Below are positions 28,631-36,118 of a stretch of DNA of 64,000 nt, in pieces. Positions within the stretch are counted from its first letter, which is position 1, and each line of letters starts with the position of its first letter. The notes below the pieces were generated by a model. The model was not told where the DNA came from. It ran no database searches and was given only the letters and a program-made list of their open reading frames with translations. Location of the stretch: positions 62,001-126,000 of the forward strand of contig NZ_CANDNZ010000005.1 of NCBI RefSeq assembly GCF_947387555.1. Reading direction: 5' to 3'. The DNA is from Thalassomonas sp. RHCl1 (lineage in GTDB: Bacteria > Pseudomonadota > Gammaproteobacteria > Enterobacterales > Alteromonadaceae). A program made the position numbers and the translations under genes.

Positions 28631-28670
28631 CAAATAAAAAGCCCGGTAACATACACATGTCACCGGGCTT
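28631..28670 (-). terminator. Terminator of rimO
   Basis: A 14-bp stem with one mismatch (AAGCCCGGTAACAT / ATGTCACCGGGCTT, ACAC loop) reads on the minus strand into TTTTTATTT just after the rimO stop. Confidence 0.88.
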
Positions 28671-28694
28671 GGTTAGGCTTTGAAAAAGTAGCGG

Positions 28695-30116
28695 TTAATC
28701 TTCTACCCGCACGCCCCAAACATCATGCTCATCGGCGTGGATGATCTGCACCCACACCTGATCGCCGGGCTGGACATCAAATTCATCGGTAAGATAAACC
28801 TTACCATCAACTTCCGGCGCATCCATATAGCTGCGACCAACCGCCCCCTCACTGTTCACTTCATCAATGAGGATCAGGTATTCCTGACCGATACGTTGCT
28901 GTAGCTTATCGGCGCTGATTTTCGCCTGCACAGCCATAAAGCGCTGCAGGCGCTCTTCTTTCACGGCTTCATCGATTTGATCCGGCAAATCATTGGCCTT
29001 GGCGCCTTCTACCGGCGAATACTTAAAGCAGCCAACCCGATCAAGCTGGGCTTCTTGTAAAAACGCCAGCAACTCTTCAAACTCTTCTTCGGTCTCCCCC
29101 GGGAAACCGACGATAAAGGTCGAACGGATCACCAGCTCAGGACAGATTTCACGCCATTTTTTAATGCGCTCTAACGTACGCTCCGGGCTGCCGGGACGTT
29201 TCATTAATTTTAAGATGCGTTTATTGGCGTGCTGAAACGGGATATCCAGATAAGGCAAAATTTTACCTTCTGCCATCAGCGGAATGATATTATCCACATG
29301 AGGATAAGGATAAACATAATGCAAACGCACCCAAACGCCCATTTTTGATAATTGCTCGCACAGGGCCTGCATATGAGTTTTTACCGGCATCCCGTCCCAG
29401 AAATCGGTTTTGTGCTTAACATCGACGCCATAAGCTGAGGTATCCTGGGAGATCACCAATAACTCTTTTACCCCTGCGTTGACCAGGCGTTTTGCCTCAC
29501 CCAAAACATCCCCGACAGGGCGTGAGTCGAGATCGCCGCGCATCGATGGGATAATACAGAAGGTACAACGGTGATCGCAGCCTTCAGATATTTTCAAATA
29601 GGCAAAATGTTTCGGGGTCAGTTTAATGCCGTGATCCGGCACCAGGGAAGTAAAAGGGTCGTGTTTCGGCTTAGTAACATGTTCGTGCACCTGATTAAGC
29701 ACTTCTTCATAGGCATGCGGCCCGGTAACGCCAAGCACATTAGGATGAATCTCGGTGATTTCATCTTCTTTAGCCCCCAGGCAACCTGTGACCAGCACCT
29801 TACCGTTTTCGGTTAATGCCTCACCGATAGTGTCCAGCGACTCTTTTACCGCAGAGTCGATAAAACCACAGGTATTAACGATCACCAGCTCGGCATCGTC
29901 ATAGCTGTTGACGACATCATAACCTTCGGTTCTGAGTTGGGTCAGAATACGCTCAGAATCCACTAGGTTTTTCGGACAGCCAAGTGAAATAAAACCTATG
30001 CGTGAACGCTTGGCTTCCCCCCCTTGGGGCGCAAGTTCTGCTTGATTCGCTTCAATAGTTTTTGAAGGAATATCTAAAGTCGTGGTTTGCTTGGGATCGA
30101 ATTGTTCAACTGTCAT
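28695..30116 (-). CDS. rimO: Ribosomal protein S12 methylthiotransferase RimO
   Basis: RimO is a radical-SAM enzyme that adds a methylthio group to Asp89 of ribosomal protein S12. The 473-residue protein has the three N-terminal cluster cysteines C47 (SLGCPKN), C83 (VNTCGFI) and C112 (VTGCLGA), the radical-SAM motif C180-x3-C184-x2-C187 ([12 protein letters not shown]) and a C-terminal TRAM domain (about 405-473). The N-terminus has about 30 extra residues compared with E. coli RimO. This extension is poorly conserved in type, and a later start is possible, though no better ATG precedes SLGCPKN. It has its own terminator and is the last gene before the T6SS-linked region. Confidence 0.95.
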   Translation of the reverse strand: MTVEQFDPKQTTTLDIPSKTIEANQAELAPQGGEAKRSRIGFISLGCPKNLVDSERILTQLRTEGYDVVNSYDDAELVIVNTCGFIDSAVKESLDTIGEALTENGKVLVTGCLGAKEDEITEIHPNVLGVTGPHAYEEVLNQVHEHVTKPKHDPFTSLVPDHGIKLTPKHFAYLKISEGCDHRCTFCIIPSMRGDLDSRPVGDVLGEAKRLVNAGVKELLVISQDTSAYGVDVKHKTDFWDGMPVKTHMQALCEQLSKMGVWVRLHYVYPYPHVDNIIPLMAEGKILPYLDIPFQHANKRILKLMKRPGSPERTLERIKKWREICPELVIRSTFIVGFPGETEEEFEELLAFLQEAQLDRVGCFKYSPVEGAKANDLPDQIDEAVKEERLQRFMAVQAKISADKLQQRIGQEYLILIDEVNSEGAVGRSYMDAPEVDGKVYLTDEFDVQPGDQVWVQIIHADEHDVWGVRVED

Positions 30117-30235
30117 GGACTACCTTGGCACTTGGCTTTTACATCATCTAAATATCTCGGGTAAAGCCGGCGGCTTTACAAAGTTGCGCGATTATACCCG
30201 AAAGTATTTAACAGGGGAAATATGATATATACAGA

Positions 30236-30258
30236 TAAGAAACCAGGCACAGACCTGG
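30236..30258 (-). terminator. Weak terminator-like hairpin after the orphan gene
   Basis: Read on the minus strand, CCAGG-TCTGTG-CCAGG-complement forms a 5-bp GC stem followed by TTTCTT, 20 nt after the stop of the orphan at 30279. Confidence 0.4.
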
Positions 30259-30278
30259 ATAATGACTAAGGCAAGTAT

Positions 30279-30698
30279 TTATGCTTCATCTTCAGCACCA
30301 TTAGCATTTAACTCCTCTTCCAACCCTTTCAGTCCATTAACAATATCCACCAGAGTGCCGACACCTGCCCCGTCGGGATCGTAGTTGTTTTGCTCAAACT
30401 CGTTTTTTGATGCATTTATGCAGGTGATAAATTTTGCAATTAAGGCGTTATCATCACAGCTGCCCAAGACCTCATCCAGGCGGTACTGTGCAAAAGCCAC
30501 GGCGCGATACACCAGGCTTTGATTGTTATGACCCGAGGTCGAATAAATACCAGCTCCCACTATTTCAGCATTGTTAGCTTCAATAGCCACCAGCAAGTGA
30601 TGAATTTTGGCTATTAATTCAGGGCTATTACCGACTTCAGGCACAGCATTCTCTTCGACCCCGATAAACAGTGCTTTCATTTTGGCAAACAGCTTCAT
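30279..30698 (-). CDS. Hypothetical cytoplasmic protein
   Basis: I do not recognise this 139-residue protein. It is soluble and mostly helical in appearance, with AKIHHLLVAIEANNAEIVGAG near the start, a central RAVAFAQYRLDEVLGSCDD and an acidic tail ending NGAEDEA. Start choice is uncertain: ATG 30698 is given, but GTG 30716 and a TTG between them lie in the same frame and GGAG sits closer to the TTG. It lies between rimO and the ketoacyl-synthase-like gene of the T6SS tail, 156 nt beyond the latter's stop, on the same strand. A link to secretion is possible only from position. Confidence 0.6.
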   Translation of the reverse strand: MKLFAKMKALFIGVEENAVPEVGNSPELIAKIHHLLVAIEANNAEIVGAGIYSTSGHNNQSLVYRAVAFAQYRLDEVLGSCDDNALIAKFITCINASKNEFEQNNYDPDGAGVGTLVDIVNGLKGLEEELNANGAEDEA

Positions 30699-30854
30699 AG
30701 ACAATAATATCTCCACTTTCGATGATATATTGAACTAATGGATTGAATATCTCACACTTTTTGATAAATACATATAGCAATAGAAGATAAGCCAAGTTAA
30801 TAGCAGGTCATATACCTGTCAGTCACGGCCAAAAACACCTGGCCACTTAGCTCA

Positions 30855-31943
30855 TCAGGAGGGCTGCTGATTGCTCTCTGTCTCTTGCCAGGAATAAAGA
30901 GCCAGTCCCTGATACAAAGACTGTGACTGTTCAAGCTGTACTACCTTGCCAACCAACTCCTGCTGCTCAAAGCCGTTATACAGATGAAGTAAATTATATA
31001 AGCCGGTAACGCAACCTAGCTCTCCAGTAAATAAGGCACTCTGGGTAATGCTCGCCCGTTCCTCAAGACACGGCGCCAGCCTCAAATAAGCATCTAACCA
31101 GGGTTGAGATAAAGTTTCGTCGCCATTTCCGGGCAAGTATAAGTGAGTAACTTTTTCTTCTTGCCCAGCTAACTCCTGCGAGACTTTTAAAAACAAACTT
31201 TCAACACCCAAAGAACGCTGATGTATGCTGGTGCTTTCCTGTGCTAGTAAATCAATTGCTATGCCCTGCTGATTTGCAGGCTTGATACAAGTGAATATCG
31301 CCCCTTCAGAAGGCACTATGCCGCTGTCACATTCGGCGGTGATCAGTTGCTTCTCCCGTGCCAGGGCATTAAGTTCATGATAGAGACTGTCTACGGCGAT
31401 AAAACAAACCCCGGGAACTTTGGCTTTAGTACCGCTCTCTCCCCCACCTTCGACCACATGACCATTTAACAATTCAGCCATCGAAGTTAATGCCATAGGC
31501 AATGCCGCCCGGCCAAAAGGGAAAAACTGACTAAGTTCATGGTTAAATAAACTGGGAAACGTTTTTTTTAACCGCCCGCCCCAAACAAGTAAATGCTGAT
31601 TTTCTTCATCGGGTTTTTCCTGGTTTGGCAAAGGCTGGTGTGACAACTCGGGCAAAAGCCAAAACACCGGCATTTGGTTATAAGGGCTCGTGCCACTATC
31701 CTGATTTTCTTTGCTAATTTTGGCTAACAGCTGCATAAGAAGCCCTTCAATACGCTCAAGTTTATTGCCAACCGTTAATATTGGCGCTTCATCGGGCAAG
31801 GAACAAAATGCAGAAACCACCTGCTGGCCATATTCAAGCTTTGAGTAAGACGTTTTTGCCGGCAGTTTATCCAGGAGCAAGGCTTTATCAAGGTCAGTTT
31901 CTCCGCCAAGTAAAATGTGTGAGTGCTCGAGAATATAACTCAT
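30855..31943 (-). CDS. T6SS-associated ketoacyl-synthase-fold protein, probably non-catalytic
   Basis: The 362-residue protein resembles the N-terminal-like beta-ketoacyl synthase (thiolase-fold) proteins found beside vgrG/PAAR genes, as in Pseudomonas. The supporting stretches are FFPFGRAALPMAL (about 140-155), GVCFIAVDSLYHEL and, after 20 residues, SEGAIFTCIKP, which mirror the GVDS and GEGA blocks of KS proteins. The Cys-His-His triad of active synthases is not evident, so a structural or adaptor role is more likely. Start is the ATG at 31943, which overlaps the stop of the upstream gene as TGATG, indicating coupled translation. The longer open frame upstream is not needed. It is the last gene of the T6SS locus. 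Confidence 0.7.
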   Translation of the reverse strand: MSYILEHSHILLGGETDLDKALLLDKLPAKTSYSKLEYGQQVVSAFCSLPDEAPILTVGNKLERIEGLLMQLLAKISKENQDSGTSPYNQMPVFWLLPELSHQPLPNQEKPDEENQHLLVWGGRLKKTFPSLFNHELSQFFPFGRAALPMALTSMAELLNGHVVEGGGESGTKAKVPGVCFIAVDSLYHELNALAREKQLITAECDSGIVPSEGAIFTCIKPANQQGIAIDLLAQESTSIHQRSLGVESLFLKVSQELAGQEEKVTHLYLPGNGDETLSQPWLDAYLRLAPCLEERASITQSALFTGELGCVTGLYNLLHLYNGFEQQELVGKVVQLEQSQSLYQGLALYSWQETESNQQPS

Positions 31944-33268
31944 CAGCCGGCCACCGATAGATAATGTGAAACTCTTTGCTGCGGAGATAAAACCTTTTGG
32001 TGCAAGCTGGCATAACGGCAATGTAATAAACTGCCCTGTACGAATGTCGTTTCAATATTGTCTAAAGTTATCGGCAGGCCATTAAACAATCGAGCGGGAA
32101 CCTCCTTTTTTGCCGACATTTGCTCCCTTGCCTGTTCCGAGTCAACTTCACTTCCTCCTTGCTGCTTCTCTGGAGCCTGCTCCACTGTTAATAGCTGTTG
32201 CCAACAACCAAGAATTTTCGCACCGTAATAACTTAAATCCGTTAACCTTTGCGCTTCATCGCTTGCAAACTGGATAGCTAATGGAATGAATTGATCCAGC
32301 TTATCTCCCAACATTAAACGCAGGGCAGTATAGGCTTGTTGGGTGTATCCTGATTTTTGCAAATAGCGGGCGAGAAAAGGAATGAACTTACTGTAACCGC
32401 TCAGCGCCATAGCAAAAATTAAAAACTCCTCCAGGCTTTGTTTATTATCCTCTACTTGAATACAGTCAGGCGTAGAGACATTATCCTGCGAACTACTTAA
32501 CTGGTTAACCACCCGGGTTAAAGAGGCTTCATCCAACGAAACAATAAATATTTCAAAAAGATGAGTGTTTAGGCATTCATATTCAACAAAGTCCTTTAAT
32601 AATATCAGCGGATCATTTTCAGTTTGATTCGCTCTTTTGGACATCTCAATTTGAGGAGTGGCGGCAGTTAACAAAACTCTCAGATACAAACGGCTTAAAG
32701 GCGCCTGTTTTTTTATATAACTTTCCAGTTCGTTATCATCCGAAAAAGCTTCATTTTCTCCCTTATCAACGGCAAAGGATAAGGTTTTCATTAAGGTATT
32801 GTGATAATAGCCCGCCAACAAACAAACATGATAGGCCTCAGCATTGCCTTTGGCTAAAACAAACGGTAAAAATGACTCTTGCTCATTAGTAACACCCAGT
32901 GCCAGGTGCAATTGACTCGCCATCAGTTGAAGTATGTGCTCCTTACATTGCACTAATGCACTAATGACCTCAGCAGTTAACGCCTGCTGTCGAGACAACA
33001 TCAGCTGTAACAACAGTAATAAATCATCAGCTTCAAACCTGGTATTTTCCCTGATAGCTTCAACCAGTTCAGCAGCATTTTCTGTCTGAAACAAAACCAG
33101 CTGAGTATCATCTTCTGCCCCGTTATTTTTTACCTTTTTTAGTAAACGCAGACAGGCTGTCAGCGATCGACTATTCTCATCCAGGTTTTGCTGGTAGCTA
33201 TAAAAGGTTTGGTGAATGGCTCGCCTTTGCGCCAGTAATTCGTCAAGATATAAACTTATCTCTTTCAT
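31943..33268 (-). CDS. T6SS-associated HEAT-like protein (TIGR02270-like)
   Basis: A 441-residue, almost wholly helical protein, rich in Leu and Gln. The C-terminal block RLFNGLPITLDNIETTFVQG resembles the (R)xxGxPLT....G motif that ends each TIGR02270 protein, and helical pairs such as YTQQAYTALRLMLG suggest HEAT-like repeats. Such proteins occur beside PAAR, vgrG and ketoacyl-synthase-like genes in several T6SS loci. Their role is unknown, but loading of PAAR-linked cargo is a fair guess. Start ATG 33268 is used, with a GTG one codon earlier as the alternative. It lies 64 nt after the PAAR gene and is translationally coupled to the next gene. Confidence 0.6.
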   Translation of the reverse strand: MKEISLYLDELLAQRRAIHQTFYSYQQNLDENSRSLTACLRLLKKVKNNGAEDDTQLVLFQTENAAELVEAIRENTRFEADDLLLLLQLMLSRQQALTAEVISALVQCKEHILQLMASQLHLALGVTNEQESFLPFVLAKGNAEAYHVCLLAGYYHNTLMKTLSFAVDKGENEAFSDDNELESYIKKQAPLSRLYLRVLLTAATPQIEMSKRANQTENDPLILLKDFVEYECLNTHLFEIFIVSLDEASLTRVVNQLSSSQDNVSTPDCIQVEDNKQSLEEFLIFAMALSGYSKFIPFLARYLQKSGYTQQAYTALRLMLGDKLDQFIPLAIQFASDEAQRLTDLSYYGAKILGCWQQLLTVEQAPEKQQGGSEVDSEQAREQMSAKKEVPARLFNGLPITLDNIETTFVQGSLLHCRYASLHQKVLSPQQRVSHYLSVAG

Positions 33269-33332
33269 CACATCCGTGTGCTTGTTTTATATGATTTATA
33301 TTGCCCTAGAAGATAACCGAAACAACAAATAT

Positions 33333-33626
33333 TCAGTCACCGATTAATACCGTAGGGTTGCCGACTAATATAGTCCCGCCATGAGCCGTACTGTCACCCA
33401 CCCGGGCAGCAGGTTTGCCATTAATACTGACACTTCCCGATCCGGCATTAATGGTATCCGGCGGGCCAACACATACGGCTTTATCTCCTTTGCGGGCAGC
33501 AGGTAAGCCACCGATTTTTACATTCGGAGAACCAACGATTACCGGCCCGCCAACATGGGGCACAGGACCGGGGTTAACCTTAGGACAAGCATGAAAACTG
33601 GTAACTATTGCTGCAGGCATTCCCAT
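33333..33626 (-). CDS. PAAR-domain spike tip protein
   Basis: A 97-residue stand-alone PAAR protein that sharpens the VgrG spike and can carry effectors. It has the characteristic Gly/Pro-rich repeats (VNPGPVPHVGGPVIVGSPNVKIGG, shown only in part: PHVGGPVIVG, KIGGLPAARKGD, NGKPAARVGD, HGGTILVGNP) and conserved Cys/His residues (H12, C14, H24, C47, H76) that could bind the zinc of the tip. No extra toxin or adaptor domain is fused. GAGG lies 7 nt before the ATG. It sits between the effector/immunity genes and the HEAT/KS pair. Confidence 0.93.
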   Translation of the reverse strand: MGMPAAIVTSFHACPKVNPGPVPHVGGPVIVGSPNVKIGGLPAARKGDKAVCVGPPDTINAGSGSVSINGKPAARVGDSTAHGGTILVGNPTVLIGD

Positions 33627-33788
33627 TTTCTTCCCTCAATACAATACTTAGCTACTTAATTAATCTGTTTAGTCTTGTTAAGCATCAACTACCAACAAAA
33701 ATTTATTACCGATGGAGAGATTTTAAGTATCTAAAAAACATAATCTCACCTGTTTATCCAAGTTTCATCAAGTCATATGATTGACGAG

Positions 33789-34058
33789 TTATACCGTCAA
33801 ACCTTCAACTAAATTTGCAAATCGTCCATAACAATTGAAAAGAGCCATATCATTTGAAAGTGGGCTTTCAAGCATGAACCTTTCAAGTTTTATGCTTCCA
33901 ATGGGCCGATACTGATTCATTTTGTCGACCTTATCAAAGTAAGGTTTAAGTGCATCAAGTACTATTTCTGCATCTTCACAACTTTTTTTAGCTTCAATTA
34001 GTAATTTTTCAACTAAAGCTCGTTCTTCTTTTAGTTTAATCAATATGTCGTCTGGCAT
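33789..34058 (-). CDS. Small hypothetical protein in the effector region
   Basis: An 89-residue orphan: a charged helical, perhaps coiled-coil, N-terminal half (LKEERALVEKLLIEAKKSCE) and a C-terminal LESPLSNDMALFNCYGRFANLVEGL. I recognise no family. The base composition is AT-rich like that of the neighbouring candidate immunity gene. It could be a second immunity protein, a chaperone or a fragment. It lies 129 nt downstream of the immunity gene and 162 nt upstream of the PAAR gene, on the same strand. Confidence 0.5.
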   Translation of the reverse strand: MPDDILIKLKEERALVEKLLIEAKKSCEDAEIVLDALKPYFDKVDKMNQYRPIGSIKLERFMLESPLSNDMALFNCYGRFANLVEGLTV

Positions 34059-34187
34059 TAAATGACCTTAAATATTTTTCGGTTCAAAGAAGCTACTTTA
34101 TTGGTAACAAAGGCTTGAGTAATTCTCCCTCATAATGAACATCAAATACTGCAAGTTTACTTTAATAAACAAGTATATCTTCTTTAC

Positions 34188-34667
34188 TCATACACTCTTC
34201 ATCGCCTGAAGTAATTTTTTATCCTTTAAGGTGTAATAAGGAATGGCAATAGATGAAAACTTTGAGCGTCTATGTGGTCTGGAGTAATTTTTTATGGTGA
34301 TCCCAGGTTCAAATTCCTTAAGGCAATTTGGGGTAAACCTTATTTTTAAATCTTCACCGCCAACGGTATTTTTATAATGTAAAACATCCACAGGCGCTCC
34401 ACCCTGGCTAGGCTTTTTCCAAAATTTATTTTCGATAATATCTACCAGCCAAGAGAGTGAAGATAAAGGTACTGTGAATTCATTTAAACTATAGCCAGGT
34501 TCATCTTCATCCCGAAAGCCTGTACTCAGATAGGGATCTTTAGATAAAAAAATAGCTTCATGACTATTTGTGATCAAATATATTTTCTCACCAGGATTAA
34601 ATGCGTCAAAGATTTCAATGATAATTTTATAGCCAACAGGTAAATTATTCGTATTTAAGAAAGACAT
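34188..34667 (-). CDS. Candidate T6SS immunity protein
   Basis: A 159-residue protein with no signal peptide, starting MSFLNTNNLPVGYKIIIEIF. It is rich in beta-type and charged segments and ends with IAIPYYTLKDKKLLQAMKSV. No known immunity family was recognised. The call rests on position: it starts 9 nt after the stop of the candidate effector, on the same strand, in the classic toxin-immunity order. Two sampled 60-base stretches contain only 20 G+C each, against 26 and 34 in vgrG, a sign of separate origin. If it is an immunity protein, the lack of a signal points to a toxin acting in the cytoplasm. Confidence 0.55.
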   Translation of the reverse strand: MSFLNTNNLPVGYKIIIEIFDAFNPGEKIYLITNSHEAIFLSKDPYLSTGFRDEDEPGYSLNEFTVPLSSLSWLVDIIENKFWKKPSQGGAPVDVLHYKNTVGGEDLKIRFTPNCLKEFEPGITIKNYSRPHRRSKFSSIAIPYYTLKDKKLLQAMKSV

Positions 34668-34675
34668 AATTTCTC

Positions 34676-36103
34676 CTAAGCAATCGATTTAGCGGGAATA
34701 CGAAGAATAGCGCCGCGAGCTTCTAATTCATTCATAGTTTCTGGGGACTTTTCAAAGATAATAGTTTCTAAAGTGCCGTGTTGTCCCTTGGCAAGGTAAC
34801 CTGACTCACCTTTAGTTTTGGTTAAGCCATCCCCGGAGAAATGCTCATTAGTACCTATTTCCATGGTATATTCATGACGAGCCATAAAGGCATCATAATC
34901 TTGATCATTAGTAAATCTTTTTTCAGCATATGGTACAAGTTGTTTCGAATCATACAAATGCCCTCCTTTTGCTTTGTAATCACTAATATCATCAGCATAT
35001 TGCTGACTATATTCTGGTTTCATTACCGTTTGTAAAGTTTCCTCTGAAAAGTCTTCTGAAAACTCAGCTTGTCCAAGTGCAGCAGTATTTTCATAAGTAG
35101 GAATGAAGGCCAAGGCACCATCTTGTTTAAAGTACTCCCCTTGATCAATAATGATTATTTCCCATTCGGCCTTATCATCCCACGTCATGCCGTTAAGATC
35201 ATTAAGCAACTTGGGATCTGTATCACCGTTTTCCATCTGATCAAAGGTCGTGATCCAAGTAGTCGTTCTACCTGAATCTCTTTTATAGCCAACAGGTTGA
35301 TCCCCTGCTTTTATCTTTTGCAAAGTCACCACAAACCTTGATGTTATTCTGTCTTGCGCTACTAATGCTTCAAGCTCAGCCTGGGAATACTTAGGTTGAT
35401 ATTCTCCTGTGGCGATTAATCGCTCTCTTGCCTGTTCCAACCTTTGCTTCACCTCTTCAAGTGATGTCGCTTCCGCCTCAACAGATGCTTCTGAGGAGAT
35501 TCTTGCTGCCAGCTCTTTATTGTCCGGCTCTGTTTTTACCCGGGCATCTCCTGCCTGAACATTTGATGATCCACTATCACTAATTTCTGATGAGTTGATC
35601 GCCGTTTGCTTTGAAGTCTTAGCGCTTTGACTTACTCCCTGCCCACTTCCTTCTTCCAACACCAAATTGTTATTTTTTGCGCTACTTGATGACGATGATT
35701 CCTTGCCCCAATGACCGCTATAAGTCATTCTCGGCTCATCCATCTCAAAAATCAGCAAGTCGCGATTAAGCAAGCTATCCACCAGGTACCTTATGGCCTG
35801 TGCTTCGCTAAAACGCGACAGGCTTTGCTCATCCCCAAGCAGATAAGACATCAAGCGGCTGATAATATCCAAGGGGTTTTTCCATTGGTGCAGGGTCGTT
35901 AAAAATTGGCGGGCATAATATTCATCGGCGTAACATTGCATCATAGGTAATCCCAACAGCGGCTCGTCCGGCTTATCTGCGGCTTTACAGGCCAGGTACT
36001 GATAGCCGAAGTTGCAATAAAGATAATGCCCTTTGCAAAAATGTCCGTTGCGGCCAACGCCGGGATATTTAAGCAGGTCCATTAATGCCATTCCTTGTTC
36101 CAT
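34676..36103 (-). CDS. Candidate modular T6SS effector with unassigned C-terminal domain
   Basis: The 475-residue protein follows vgrG directly. Three parts are visible: an N-terminal domain (about 1-130; LLKYPGVGRNGHFCKGHYLY, CYADEYYARQF, LLIFEMDEPRM) that I do not recognise and that could be a delivery domain; a low-complexity linker (about 132-230) with SSSSSS and many Ser/Glu/Ala; and a C-terminal domain (about 238-475; SRFVVTLQKIKAG, GRTTTWITTFDQM, EWEIIIIDQGEYF, GQHGTLETIIFEK). There is no signal peptide and no PAAR or Rhs motif. The C-terminal part is AT-richer than the N-terminal part. ATG 36103 is favoured since AGGTGG lies 8 nt upstream; GTG 36115 and later ATGs are alternatives. 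Toxin activity is inferred, not shown. Confidence 0.6.
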   Translation of the reverse strand: MEQGMALMDLLKYPGVGRNGHFCKGHYLYCNFGYQYLACKAADKPDEPLLGLPMMQCYADEYYARQFLTTLHQWKNPLDIISRLMSYLLGDEQSLSRFSEAQAIRYLVDSLLNRDLLIFEMDEPRMTYSGHWGKESSSSSSAKNNNLVLEEGSGQGVSQSAKTSKQTAINSSEISDSGSSNVQAGDARVKTEPDNKELAARISSEASVEAEATSLEEVKQRLEQARERLIATGEYQPKYSQAELEALVAQDRITSRFVVTLQKIKAGDQPVGYKRDSGRTTTWITTFDQMENGDTDPKLLNDLNGMTWDDKAEWEIIIIDQGEYFKQDGALAFIPTYENTAALGQAEFSEDFSEETLQTVMKPEYSQQYADDISDYKAKGGHLYDSKQLVPYAEKRFTNDQDYDAFMARHEYTMEIGTNEHFSGDGLTKTKGESGYLAKGQHGTLETIIFEKSPETMNELEARGAILRIPAKSIA

Positions 36104-36118
36104 CCTTGAAACCACCTG

